From contig JQKK01000012.1 in NCBI GenBank assembly GCA_000746015.1, positions 62,001 to 126,000 on the forward strand: a stretch of DNA of 64,000 nt, written 5' to 3'. The stretch is from Lachnospiraceae bacterium MA2020 (GTDB lineage: Bacteria; Bacillota; Clostridia; Lachnospirales; Lachnospiraceae). The notes beneath the pieces are model-generated. The model searched no databases. It had not been told where the DNA came from and saw only the letters and a list, made by a program, of their open reading frames with translations. This document shows positions 9,083 to 18,131 of this stretch, in pieces (the first letter of the stretch is position 1; each line of letters opens with the position of its first letter). The position numbers were made by a program, and so were the translations under genes.

Positions 9083-10687
9083 ATGAGATCAGATTTATTT
9101 GTAAATAAAAGAATACTTTTTGTATGCCGTGAGACATACTCCAAGCCATTGTGGTTTTTGGCGCGAGAGCTCAAGGATACCAATACTGTCGGCGCATTTT
9201 ATATAATGTCATCTGAGAGTAAATTTAATAAGTGCTATTATAACGAGCATACTATATATGAATTCAGAGAAAAGCTTCCGGATGTTAAGCTTTACGACGT
9301 AAGTGATATATGCGATGAGTTTGTAGCAGGTTTTGAGAGATCAAATGCTCCGCAGGACATGGAGTTTCTTGAAAAAATAGATAGAGAGTACTGTCACTAT
9401 AAAACTCTTGGAATCCAGCTCATGAGCTCTCAGGAAAACACAAGACATTATCACTGGAGAGATTACTGGTCACTGACTACAGATGAGCAGAATATGTATT
9501 GGCTTGAGCTTAATTACAAAAAAATATTCAAGATTCTTGATGATTTTAAGCCTGACGTTATCCTTGATCTTGATAATGCAGAGCTTCAGAGGACGATACT
9601 TACTGAGGTCGCATATAAGAGAAATATACCGTATATGACGGTTGAATATGGTAAATACGGATATTATAAGTATCCAAGCTTTCAGAATGCCTATGGTATC
9701 GATCCTTATGTGAAAAATCTATATGATAAAAAGATGGAGCTTCCGGACAGCGAAATGCAGGAGGCCATTGACTATATCAAAGATTTTAGAGAAAAGTCAA
9801 ATATAATGAACCCTGAGTTTGCAGGCTCTGTGACATCTCAATATACTCCTGACTCATGGATATGGATACTGAGAGTCATGAGAGGCAAGTGGAATTATTT
9901 CTGGGATCAGGACTTTACCGCACATAATCTTCCAATAAAGAAAAAGAGCCATATGCTCTATGCGCGTACTATACCGTATCTCAAGCACTACTGGGATACA
10001 ATGACACGTAAGCGTAAGTTCCTTCAGAAAAATGACTATTTTGAAGATCCTGTAGAGGGCGAAAACTACGTATACATGCCGCTTCACCTTATACCTGAGT
10101 CTACGGTATTTGTTAAGGCATCGTTTTACGTGGATGAGCTCAATCTGATAGAGCAGGTGTCAAAGGCACTGCCGGTTGGCTGGAAGCTTTATGTCAAAGA
10201 GCATCAGGCTATGCTTGGAGAGAGAGATCCTGAATTTTATAGAAAGGCTGCAGAAATCGCAAATGTACGAGTCGTGCAGGTCAATTATTATAAAGATCCT
10301 AAGCCATGGCTTGTTAAAGCAAAGGGTGTTGTGACGATCGCAGGTACAGCGGCATATGAGGCTGCGCTTTTAGGAAAGCGCTCTATAGTATTTAGTGATG
10401 TGCCGTTTTCAATGATCGAGGGTGTTACAAGGATAAGGTCATTTGAGGACCTGCCGGATGCAATCAGAGCCTTTGGAGAGGTAGACAACATGCATTCTGC
10501 AGCTTCTTATATCGAAGCTGTGAAGGAAGCCGGAAATGAAGTGAAGATTTTTGAGCTTATGAACCAGGCAGAAGAGATCTTTGCCGGCAGGAAAAAAGAA
10601 GATGCAGAGTTTGACGCGATGCTTGAGGAGCTTTTGAATTTTTATGAGAAGGGATATCAGCGTTGGCTGAATGGAGAGATCAGATGA
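9083..10687 (+). CDS. Capsule polysaccharide biosynthesis-like glycosyltransferase (KpsS/KpsC-like C-terminal half)
   Basis: The protein has 534 residues. The N-terminal half is not recognised. The C-terminal part (roughly 340-480) resembles the capsule-synthesis superfamily: LPVGWKLYVKEHQAM, then VVTIAGTAAYEAALLGKRSIVF, the G-T-x-x-E-A motif found in KpsS/KpsC and in polysialyl- or CDP-glycerol-type transferases. A transferase role is inferred, possibly using a CMP-activated nonulosonic acid, because the next genes make such a sugar. This assignment is by superfamily resemblance only. The last codons overlap the start of the NeuB-like gene (ATGA). Confidence 0.7.
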   Translation: MRSDLFVNKRILFVCRETYSKPLWFLARELKDTNTVGAFYIMSSESKFNKCYYNEHTIYEFREKLPDVKLYDVSDICDEFVAGFERSNAPQDMEFLEKIDREYCHYKTLGIQLMSSQENTRHYHWRDYWSLTTDEQNMYWLELNYKKIFKILDDFKPDVILDLDNAELQRTILTEVAYKRNIPYMTVEYGKYGYYKYPSFQNAYGIDPYVKNLYDKKMELPDSEMQEAIDYIKDFREKSNIMNPEFAGSVTSQYTPDSWIWILRVMRGKWNYFWDQDFTAHNLPIKKKSHMLYARTIPYLKHYWDTMTRKRKFLQKNDYFEDPVEGENYVYMPLHLIPESTVFVKASFYVDELNLIEQVSKALPVGWKLYVKEHQAMLGERDPEFYRKAAEIANVRVVQVNYYKDPKPWLVKAKGVVTIAGTAAYEAALLGKRSIVFSDVPFSMIEGVTRIRSFEDLPDAIRAFGEVDNMHSAASYIEAVKEAGNEVKIFELMNQAEEIFAGRKKEDAEFDAMLEELLNFYEKGYQRWLNGEIR

Positions 10688-11751
10688 ATACTATAGAGAA
10701 GAGAATGGCTGAGGGCAAGTTTGTCCTCATAGCTGAGATTGGTGTAAATTATTACGATATAGCTGCAAAGATGGGCATTTCAAATATGGAAGCAGCTAAG
10801 CTCATGATCAAAGAGGCAAAAGAAAGCGGTATCCATGCTGTAAAGTTTCAGACATATAAGGCGGGTACGCTTGCTGCAAAGGCATCACCTTCATACTGGG
10901 ATACTACTGAGGAGCCTACTACATCACAGTTTGAGCTTTTCCAGAAATTTGATTCATTTGGAGAGGCAGAGTACAGGGAGCTTGCAGAGTATTCAGAGAG
11001 CCTTGGAATCGAATTCCTTTCTACAGCATTTGATTTTGAGTCAGCAGATTACCTTGACAGCATGATGAATGTCTATAAGATCTCATCATCGGACCTTTCA
11101 AATCTGCCATTTATCGAGTATCAGGCAAAGAAGAATAAGCCTATCCTTCTTTCTATCGGTGCATCAAACTTAGATGAGATCAGACGCGCAGTAGATACTA
11201 TCCGCAAGGTAAATGATAAAAAGATAACACTTCTTCACTGCGTACTTGAATATCCTACACCACTTGAGCATGCAAATCTTGCAAAGATAGCATCCTTAAA
11301 GGCAGAATTTCCGGACTGCTATATAGGATACTCTGACCATACAAAGCCAACTGAGGAGTGTGATGTAGCAAAGCTTGCCTATGTGCTCGGCGCGCAGGTT
11401 ATAGAGAAGCATTTTACACTGGATAAAACCTTAAAGGGAAATGATCATTATCATGCCATGGACCCGATCGACGCAAAGAAGATACTTGCCGCAATCGACA
11501 GGATGGACATGCTTAAAGGTGATGCAGAGCTTAAGTGCCTTGACACAGAAAGCGCTGCAAGAAGCAATGCAAGACGATCTATCGTTGCTAACGGCGATAT
11601 ACCGGCAGGTACAGTGATCACTGAAAAGATGCTCACATTTAAGAGACCGGGGACAGGAATCTCACCGTCTGAGATCGATAAAGTTATCGGACGTGAGGCT
11701 GCCGTAACAATTGAGGATGATACAATTCTCAGCATGGATATGATCAAATAA
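10684..11751 (+). CDS. NeuB-family nonulosonic acid synthase
   Basis: This enzyme condenses phosphoenolpyruvate with a ManNAc-type six-carbon sugar to give a nine-carbon nonulosonic acid (sialic, legionaminic or pseudaminic). The N-terminal TIM barrel shows IAEIGVNY, AVKFQTYKAGTLA and the conserved EKHFTLDKTLKGNDHYHAMDP-type metal and substrate region. The C-terminal SAF/antifreeze-like domain (about 285-355) contains RRSIVANGDIPAGTVI and RPGTGISP. The reading frame stays open upstream to 10663, but ATG 10684 overlaps the preceding stop as ATGA and gives the family-typical N-terminus. Which nonulosonic acid is made cannot be fixed from the sequence; the downstream CMP-transferase/PseG fusion supports the pathway. 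Confidence 0.9.
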   Translation: MNTIEKRMAEGKFVLIAEIGVNYYDIAAKMGISNMEAAKLMIKEAKESGIHAVKFQTYKAGTLAAKASPSYWDTTEEPTTSQFELFQKFDSFGEAEYRELAEYSESLGIEFLSTAFDFESADYLDSMMNVYKISSSDLSNLPFIEYQAKKNKPILLSIGASNLDEIRRAVDTIRKVNDKKITLLHCVLEYPTPLEHANLAKIASLKAEFPDCYIGYSDHTKPTEECDVAKLAYVLGAQVIEKHFTLDKTLKGNDHYHAMDPIDAKKILAAIDRMDMLKGDAELKCLDTESAARSNARRSIVANGDIPAGTVITEKMLTFKRPGTGISPSEIDKVIGREAAVTIEDDTILSMDMIK

Positions 11752-11752
11752 T

Positions 11753-13177
11753 ATGGGAAATACTGATTCAAAAGACAAGACAGCCGTGAAATCCGGCTTT
11801 TGGTATGTGATCTCCAATGTGCTCATAAGAGCCGTGGGAATCATTACAGCGCCTATATATACAAGACTTCTGACAACTGCTGAGACAGGCTACGCCAATG
11901 ATTTTAACAACTGTGTAGCACTTCTCAGTGTTGTTGTTGGATTATGCCTCATATATTCAGTCGGAAGAGCAAAGATAGACTTTGAGGACAGATTTGATGA
12001 ATATATGTCTTCAGTTCAGTCGCTATCCGGTATTTTTGGACTGACTATATTGATAGCCATGTTTATATTTTGCCCGGCAGAGGGTATCTTAAAGTATGAC
12101 AGGCTGTTTTTGATGATATTGTTTGCGTACCTTGCACTGTATCCGTCGATCGACTATATGCAGTATAAGTTCCGCTTTGAGTACCGATACAAAGAAAATA
12201 TTGCTATTTCCGTTATCATCACCTTAGCCACGCTTATTATCACAGTTGCATTGCTTCTTTTGTTTCCACACAACAGAGGCTTTGTAAAGATCATAGGTAC
12301 AGTGGTGCCAAGCTCTTTGGTCGCAATCTGGTGCTGCAGCAATATATTGCTTAAGGGAAAGACATTTTACAATAAAGAGTACTGGCTATATGCTTTGCGC
12401 ATAGGTCTTCCTATGATACCTCATGGGCTTTCTATGATACTTCTTGCACGTATTGATACTTCGATGGTCAGAAATATCTGCGGTCTTTCGGATACAGGTC
12501 TTTACACACAAGGATATACGATCGGAACGCTCCTTATGTTTGTTACAAATGCAGTGGCACAGGCATGGCTTCCGTGGTTCAATGAAAAGCTGCATTCTGA
12601 TGACTATAAGGCAATCAGGGATAAAAACCGCTTTATGATGTTTGCAGGATGTGTTATTACATTGATGTTTATCGCTGCAGCGCCTGAGGCAGTAAAAATA
12701 CTGTTTGCCAGGCCATATTGGGAAGCTATGTATGTAGTTCCTCCTGTAGCATTAGGTACACTTTGTCAGTATTTTTACACAAACTATGTAAATGCAGAGC
12801 TTTATTACAAAAAAACATCGCTGATCGCTGTAAACTCAGTAATTGCGGCAATCGTTGATATAGGCTTAAATGCGTATTTTATACCAAGGTACGGTTATAT
12901 TGCAGCGGCATATACTACATTGGCAGGTTATTTCGTACTGATGGTGCTTCATTTTGTATGTACAAGGTTCATACTTGGACTTAAGCTGTATAATGATCTA
13001 TTGTATTTTGTCATGCTGGCGGTCACTTCATTCATCGGTATAGCTTATCTTGGATGCTATGATAACTGGCTTTTGAGATATGCTGTCTCAATAGTCGCTT
13101 TTGGCGCTTTGGCAATATGGAGAAGACATGATATAATCAATATCGTTGAGTATATCAAAAGAAGAAAGACTGGTTGA
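11753..13177 (+). CDS. Wzx-type oligosaccharide flippase (MOP superfamily), first copy
   Basis: The protein (474 aa) has the twelve to fourteen hydrophobic helices of the multidrug/oligosaccharidyl-lipid/polysaccharide exporter superfamily. The N-terminal stretch GFWYVISNVLIRAVGIITAPIY is typical of the polysaccharide biosynthesis branch. It would flip the undecaprenyl-linked repeat unit across the membrane for polymerisation. A second flippase lies at 20404. The gene starts two bases after the NeuB-like stop. Its stop is followed at once by the start region of the NeuA-PseG fusion. Confidence 0.9.
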   Translation: MGNTDSKDKTAVKSGFWYVISNVLIRAVGIITAPIYTRLLTTAETGYANDFNNCVALLSVVVGLCLIYSVGRAKIDFEDRFDEYMSSVQSLSGIFGLTILIAMFIFCPAEGILKYDRLFLMILFAYLALYPSIDYMQYKFRFEYRYKENIAISVIITLATLIITVALLLLFPHNRGFVKIIGTVVPSSLVAIWCCSNILLKGKTFYNKEYWLYALRIGLPMIPHGLSMILLARIDTSMVRNICGLSDTGLYTQGYTIGTLLMFVTNAVAQAWLPWFNEKLHSDDYKAIRDKNRFMMFAGCVITLMFIAAAPEAVKILFARPYWEAMYVVPPVALGTLCQYFYTNYVNAELYYKKTSLIAVNSVIAAIVDIGLNAYFIPRYGYIAAAYTTLAGYFVLMVLHFVCTRFILGLKLYNDLLYFVMLAVTSFIGIAYLGCYDNWLLRYAVSIVAFGALAIWRRHDIINIVEYIKRRKTG

Positions 13178-13183
13178 TTGGTT

Positions 13184-14818
13184 ATGAATATATTGGTTGT
13201 AATACCTGCACGCGGAGGCTCAAAGAGGATACCGCGAAAGAATGTAAGGCTTATGTGCGGACGTCCGCTTATCATGTATTCGGTAGAAAATGCGCTTAAG
13301 CTCCGTGAAAAATACGATGTTGATGTAGTTGTCTCTACTGATGATGACGAGCTTGCCATGATAGTATCTGACAGCGAGGCAGAGGTCGTAAGGCGCGGAG
13401 AGGAGCTTTCAGCTGACAATATCACACTTGATCCTGTTATCTATGATGCTGCATGCCAGATGGAGAAGCGTCATGACAAGAGCTATGATATTGTCATAAC
13501 TATGCAGGCAACTTCACCGACACTCAGAAGCGAAACACTCGAAAATGCTGTGGAGTACTTCATAGAGGGTGACTACGATACTGTTATAAGTGTTGTAAAT
13601 AAGCCTCATCTTTCATGGACAAAAAAGGATGGAAAGATTGTCAAAAACTATGACAAGCGCCTTAATTCGCAGGAGCTTCCGGCAAACTATCTTGAGACCG
13701 GAGCATTCCTTATGGCAAAGAGAGGCGTGATAAGTGCTTCTACCCGTATAGGAGAGAAGATATCTGTATTTGAGACTTCACCTCAGGAGGCTGTTGATAT
13801 AGATACTGATGAGGACTGGCTCAATGCAGAAGCAATCCTTGGCCGTAAGAAGATCCTCTTTAGGACTATCGGGCAGAGAAAGCTTGGAATGGGGCATATT
13901 TACAGATGCCTTTCCATTGCATATAAGCTTGTAGGACATGAGCTTCTTTTTGTAACTGATGAAAAGAGCGAGATGGGTATTGAGAAGCTTAAGGAGTCAT
14001 TTTTTCCGTATAAGGTTATCACAGATTATGAGGATTACGAGTCTATCCTTGCAACCTATGCTCCTGATATAGTAGTAAATGACGTGCTTGATACGACTGA
14101 AGATATGGTGCTGCTTGAGCGTAAGTATGCAAAGCGTATCGTTAATTTTGAAGATATGGGAAAGGGAGCTCCGCTGGCAGATGTAGTGATAAATGCACTG
14201 TACGAAAATCAGCCGGCCAAGCCGTTTAATGTGAGAGAGGGCTCTGACTATTACTTCATAAGGGATGAGTTTTTGGAGCAGAAGCCAAAGGCATTCAGTG
14301 AAGAGTGTAAGAATATCATGATAATTTTTGGTGGAGCAGATCCGCTTGATCTTACAGGAAAGCTCTACAATGTATGCCAGAAACTTCATGATAAGATGCC
14401 AGAGTGCGAGTTCCATTTTATAACCGGTTTTGCATATCTTGGCAAAGACAAGGTAAATGACATACCGGAGAAAAATATATTTATACATAAAGATGTAAAG
14501 AGAGTTTCTGCCTATATGAAGAACGCTGACCTTGCGATAACTTCTCAGGGCAGGACAATATTTGAGCTGGCAAGCATGGGAGTTCCGGCTATAGTCATGG
14601 CACAGAATGACCGTGAGGCACAGCACGTTTTTGCAGGCATTCACAACGGATTTATAAATCTGGGACTTGGAAAGAATATTGATGAAGAGTCAATAATGAA
14701 GTCGGTACAGTGGCTTGCAGATACACCTAATGTAAGGCGTGAGATGCGTGATGCGGAATTGTCTCATGAGTTTGCAAAGGGACAACAGAGGGTAATTGAT
14801 CTGATCTTGGATAAATGA
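13184..14818 (+). CDS. Fusion: CMP-nonulosonate cytidylyltransferase (NeuA/PseF-like) + PseG-like glycosyl hydrolase domain
   Basis: Two domains are fused in about 544 residues. Residues 1-215 form a NeuA/PseF-like CMP-sugar synthetase with ILVVIPARGGSKRIPRKNVR, the CTP-binding signature, and the ATSPTLRS and ETGAFL motifs. Residues from about 225 to the end form a PseG-like GT-B domain, with the family start IGQRKLGMGHIYRCL and a late ITSQGRTIFELASMGVP. PseG removes UDP from a UDP-2,4-diacetamido sugar in pseudaminic acid synthesis, and the transferase activates the finished acid with CMP. Together with the NeuB-like gene this outlines a nonulosonate branch. ATG 13184 is chosen; TTG 13178 directly follows the previous stop and is an alternative. 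Neither has a strong binding site. Confidence 0.88.
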   Translation: MNILVVIPARGGSKRIPRKNVRLMCGRPLIMYSVENALKLREKYDVDVVVSTDDDELAMIVSDSEAEVVRRGEELSADNITLDPVIYDAACQMEKRHDKSYDIVITMQATSPTLRSETLENAVEYFIEGDYDTVISVVNKPHLSWTKKDGKIVKNYDKRLNSQELPANYLETGAFLMAKRGVISASTRIGEKISVFETSPQEAVDIDTDEDWLNAEAILGRKKILFRTIGQRKLGMGHIYRCLSIAYKLVGHELLFVTDEKSEMGIEKLKESFFPYKVITDYEDYESILATYAPDIVVNDVLDTTEDMVLLERKYAKRIVNFEDMGKGAPLADVVINALYENQPAKPFNVREGSDYYFIRDEFLEQKPKAFSEECKNIMIIFGGADPLDLTGKLYNVCQKLHDKMPECEFHFITGFAYLGKDKVNDIPEKNIFIHKDVKRVSAYMKNADLAITSQGRTIFELASMGVPAIVMAQNDREAQHVFAGIHNGFINLGLGKNIDEESIMKSVQWLADTPNVRREMRDAELSHEFAKGQQRVIDLILDK

Positions 14819-14827
14819 GGAAATGTG

Positions 14828-16027
14828 ATGGAGCGGGTTCTTTTCATCAATACAATATGCGGCACCGGTTCAACGGGAAGGCTTGTGACGGGCCTGATGG
14901 ATACGCTTGCCAGGCATGATGTTGAGTCAAAATGTGCGTACGGAAGGTGGAGTGCGCCGGAGAAGTATGATACATATCGAATAGGCAATAATGTTGACGT
15001 GATAGTTCATGGCGTGCTGAGCCGTATTACAGACAGGCATGCATTGTATTCTACCGGGGCTACAAAGCGACTGATAAAAGAAATCGAGAAATATGATCCT
15101 GATGTGATCCATCTTCACAACGTGCATGGATATTATGTAGATATCCGCCCGCTTTTTAAGTACTTAAAGAGCTCCGGGAAGCGCATAATATGGACGCTGC
15201 ATGATTGTTGGAGCTTTACAGGGCACTGCTCACACTATGAGTATTGCGGGTGTGACAAGTGGAAAAGCGCCTGCATGAATTGTCCTGAGAAGGGACAGTA
15301 TCCAAAGTCATTTGTATTTGATGGCTCAAAGAAAAATTATGAGATAAAAAAAGAGCTCTTTACCGGTTTTGAGGATATGACCATAGTAACCCCTTCAAAA
15401 TGGCTTAAAGATCAGGTTTCAGAGTCATTTTTGAAAGATTACAGAACAGAAGTAGTTCCGACAGGTATAAATCTTTCAAAATTTAAGCCGCGTGAGTCAG
15501 AATTAAGGGAAAAATATGATATAGGCGATAAAAAGCTGATACTTGGAGTTGCCAATCCGTGGAGAGAGCGTAAGGGGTATAACGAGTTTATAAAGCTTGC
15601 ATCAGAGCTTGACGATGACTATCATATCGTAATGGTAGGACTTAGGGATAAGCAGATGAAAGGTCTGCCAAAGAACATAACAGCACTTGGCAAGACTGAC
15701 AGCATTGAGCAGATGGCTCAGTGGTACACTGCAGCTGATGTTTACTTAAATCTTACGATGGAAGATACTTTCCCGACTACTAATATAGAAGCTATGGCAT
15801 GTGGGACACCTGTTATCACATACAGAGCCGGAGGAAGTCCTGAGGCACTTACACAGAGGACCGGTATAGTGGTGGATCGAGGAGACATAGATGGCGTTAT
15901 AGGCGCTGTTACAAAAATATGTGAGCGCAATAAAGAGCGCACACAGCAGTTTTGCCTGTCGCAGGCAAAAGAGTATGCAGCGGGTAAGAGATTTGAAGAG
16001 TACATGACAAAGGTTTATGGATTGTAA
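14828..16027 (+). CDS. GT4 glycosyltransferase with cysteine-rich insert (WcaC-like)
   Basis: This GT-B glycosyltransferase of about 399 residues carries a cysteine-rich block, HDCWSFTGHCSHYEYCGC followed by CMNCP, characteristic of the WcaC/colanic-acid-type subset of GT4 enzymes and probably structural or metal-binding. The donor domain shows LILGVANPWRERKGYNEF and the late MEDTFPTTNIEAMACGTPVI, including the E-x7-E-type nucleotide-sugar site. ATG 14828 is preferred because TGAGGA at 14816-14821 lies about seven bases upstream; GTG 14825 is adjacent. The acceptor and sugar are unknown. Confidence 0.9.
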   Translation: MERVLFINTICGTGSTGRLVTGLMDTLARHDVESKCAYGRWSAPEKYDTYRIGNNVDVIVHGVLSRITDRHALYSTGATKRLIKEIEKYDPDVIHLHNVHGYYVDIRPLFKYLKSSGKRIIWTLHDCWSFTGHCSHYEYCGCDKWKSACMNCPEKGQYPKSFVFDGSKKNYEIKKELFTGFEDMTIVTPSKWLKDQVSESFLKDYRTEVVPTGINLSKFKPRESELREKYDIGDKKLILGVANPWRERKGYNEFIKLASELDDDYHIVMVGLRDKQMKGLPKNITALGKTDSIEQMAQWYTAADVYLNLTMEDTFPTTNIEAMACGTPVITYRAGGSPEALTQRTGIVVDRGDIDGVIGAVTKICERNKERTQQFCLSQAKEYAAGKRFEEYMTKVYGL

Positions 16028-16046
16028 CAGCTAACGAGAATATATT

Positions 16047-17384
16047 ATGAAAAAATTTTGCACCAGATTCAAAAACAGTATATTGATGATACTTGCCGCC
16101 TGCCTTTATGTAGGTGGCTTTATCGCGTTATTTGGCTTTTTGGGAATTGACCACAGGCAGGTGAGAGTTCTCTCGAGGACTTCAGTTATAATGTCGCTTG
16201 CATATTTCACACTTACTTATCTTTTGATGAAAGTCTATGGTGGATATGAGGTTGGAAGGAAGCATCGATATCAGGTCAGACTTTCACTGGCACTGATGCT
16301 GTTTTTTACGGATATAGCAGTATACATGGTATTCCTTATAATGAATACCAATGATGCAAACAATCGTGTGTTTCAGATAGTCTCTCTTGAGTGGCTTTTG
16401 GCAGCGTTTGTAGTGCAGCAGGTACTTGTGTTTATATGGGTACGTATCGGAGATATGTTTTATAAGTGGGTAGTTCCGCCTCGTAAGACGCTTGTAGTAG
16501 TCCATGATCTTGATTCTAAGGATAATGTTGAACGGGTTATAAGGTCGTGTGGAGCAAGGTTTGTCATTTCAGAGGTGATAAGCTATAAGGATGAGGATAT
16601 AAAGGCAAAGATCCGTCATGCGGATTCGGTATTCTTTTATGATATCCCGGCTGAGCCAAAGCATACACTTATTGAGTACTGCTACAAACACCTGACAAGT
16701 GTGTACTGCAATCCGGATATCCCGGATATACTCACTATGAGCTCTGATGAGATAATGTTTGGAGATCTGCCATTTCTTGCAAAAGAGTTTGGCGGCATGA
16801 CAATGGAGCAGAGGATAGTCAAGCGCCTCATGGATATCTTTGTATCTGCGGTATGCCTTATAATCTCAAGTCCGCTTTTGCTGATCGCAGCTATCATGAT
16901 AAAGCTTGATGATGGCGGCCCGGTATTTTTTAAGCAGCGTAGAGCGACTATCAGGGGCAGAGTCTTTGAGATATATAAGTTTAGGACCATGAAGGTAAAT
17001 GTGGAAAATAAGTCTGTCTCAAAGGATGATGACAGGATAACAAAGGCCGGAAAGTTCTTAAGAAAATACCGACTTGATGAGCTTCCACAGCTTATAAATA
17101 TCATACATGGCGATATGTGCCTTGTGGGACCTCGTCCGGAAATGATCGAAAACGTAAATGAGTACGAAAGAGAGCTGCCGGAATTCAGGTACCGTCTCAG
17201 GATGAAGGCAGGACTTACAGGTCTCGCCCAGGTAGTCGGCAGATACAATACTTCTTCAAGGGATAAGCTTGTGCTTGATCTTATGTATATTGAAAACTTT
17301 AGTATCTTACTTGATATCAAGCTTTTACTGCAGACGTTTCTTGTGCTGTTTAAGGCGGAAGACTCAACAGAAGGATTTAACTGA
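16047..17384 (+). CDS. Polyprenyl glycosylphosphotransferase (initiating sugar transferase)
   Basis: This 445-residue enzyme probably starts repeat-unit assembly by moving a sugar-1-phosphate onto undecaprenyl phosphate. Four N-terminal membrane helices (about residues 10-140) and a central Rossmann-like domain precede the catalytic bacterial sugar transferase domain (about 255-440). That domain opens with KRLMDIFVSAVCLIISSPLL, followed by GPVFFKQRRATIRGRVFEIYKFRTM, RKYRLDELPQLINIIHGDMCLVGPRPE and GLTGLAQV. These match the PssA/WbaP signature nearly in full. The final ATGA overlap couples it to the next GT2. Its mid-cluster position is slightly unusual, since initiating transferases often come first. 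Confidence 0.94.
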   Translation: MKKFCTRFKNSILMILAACLYVGGFIALFGFLGIDHRQVRVLSRTSVIMSLAYFTLTYLLMKVYGGYEVGRKHRYQVRLSLALMLFFTDIAVYMVFLIMNTNDANNRVFQIVSLEWLLAAFVVQQVLVFIWVRIGDMFYKWVVPPRKTLVVVHDLDSKDNVERVIRSCGARFVISEVISYKDEDIKAKIRHADSVFFYDIPAEPKHTLIEYCYKHLTSVYCNPDIPDILTMSSDEIMFGDLPFLAKEFGGMTMEQRIVKRLMDIFVSAVCLIISSPLLLIAAIMIKLDDGGPVFFKQRRATIRGRVFEIYKFRTMKVNVENKSVSKDDDRITKAGKFLRKYRLDELPQLINIIHGDMCLVGPRPEMIENVNEYERELPEFRYRLRMKAGLTGLAQVVGRYNTSSRDKLVLDLMYIENFSILLDIKLLLQTFLVLFKAEDSTEGFN

Positions 17385-18124
17385 TGCTTATAAGTGTGAT
17401 CACGGTCTGTTTCAATGCTGAAGCAACGATAGCCAGGACAATCGAGTCAGTATTGGCGCAGACCTATGAAAAAATCGAATATATAATTATTGATGGAGCA
17501 AGCCGAGATAATACAGTAAAGATCGCTGAAAGCTATAGGGATGCGCTTGAGGCAAGAGGCTTTTCCTATAGGATTTATTCAGAGCCTGATAAGGGAATCT
17601 ATGATGCGATGAATAAAGGAATCTCCAAAGCTACGGGAGAGCTTGTCGGAATAATTAATGCAGACGACTGGTATGAAGCTGATGCATGTGATGAAATGGC
17701 AAAGAAATATGCAGGTGAGCCATTTGATCTCTGCTTTGCAGATATCAGGATGCATATGAATGGCGGTAAGACATTTATAAAGAAGGCAAAGCTTAGAGAC
17801 TACGTCACAAGCCGCGACTGGAACCATCCAACCCAGTTTGTCAGGCGAGAGGTATATGATAAATACCGCTTCAGATGCCGGAATATCAGCGATGATATGG
17901 AGCTATACTTTAGGATAAGGAAGGCAGGCTACAGGATAGCAGTCATCCATAAAACGCTGGCGAACTTTCAGATGGGTGGAGTTTCAAGCAGGATCCCTAT
18001 TACAGAAGTAATAGAGCGTATAAACCGTCGTTATGAAATCTATCGTGAGAATGGATATTCGTGCGGGTATATTTTCGAATGTGTTGGATTTGAACTTATA
18101 AAATATATAGCATCAAAGTTTTGA
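17384..18124 (+). CDS. GT2 glycosyltransferase (WcaA-like)
   Basis: This compact GT-A glycosyltransferase has 246 residues. It opens ISVITVCFNAEATIARTIES, with IIIDGASRDNT, EPDKGIYDAMNKGI and the metal-binding INADDWY motif. This is the arrangement of short WcaA/PGL-type family 2 enzymes often found directly downstream of an initiating transferase, where they tend to add the second sugar of the repeat. That role is inferred from position. The start overlaps the upstream stop (CTGATG). Confidence 0.9.
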   Translation: MLISVITVCFNAEATIARTIESVLAQTYEKIEYIIIDGASRDNTVKIAESYRDALEARGFSYRIYSEPDKGIYDAMNKGISKATGELVGIINADDWYEADACDEMAKKYAGEPFDLCFADIRMHMNGGKTFIKKAKLRDYVTSRDWNHPTQFVRREVYDKYRFRCRNISDDMELYFRIRKAGYRIAVIHKTLANFQMGGVSSRIPITEVIERINRRYEIYRENGYSCGYIFECVGFELIKYIASKF

Positions 18125-18131
18125 GGGCATT

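Noticed and set aside
13997-14644. 215-codon - strand open frame within the NeuA-PseG fusion
   Set aside because: It lies opposite a clearly conserved gene, has no known domain, and is a shadow frame.
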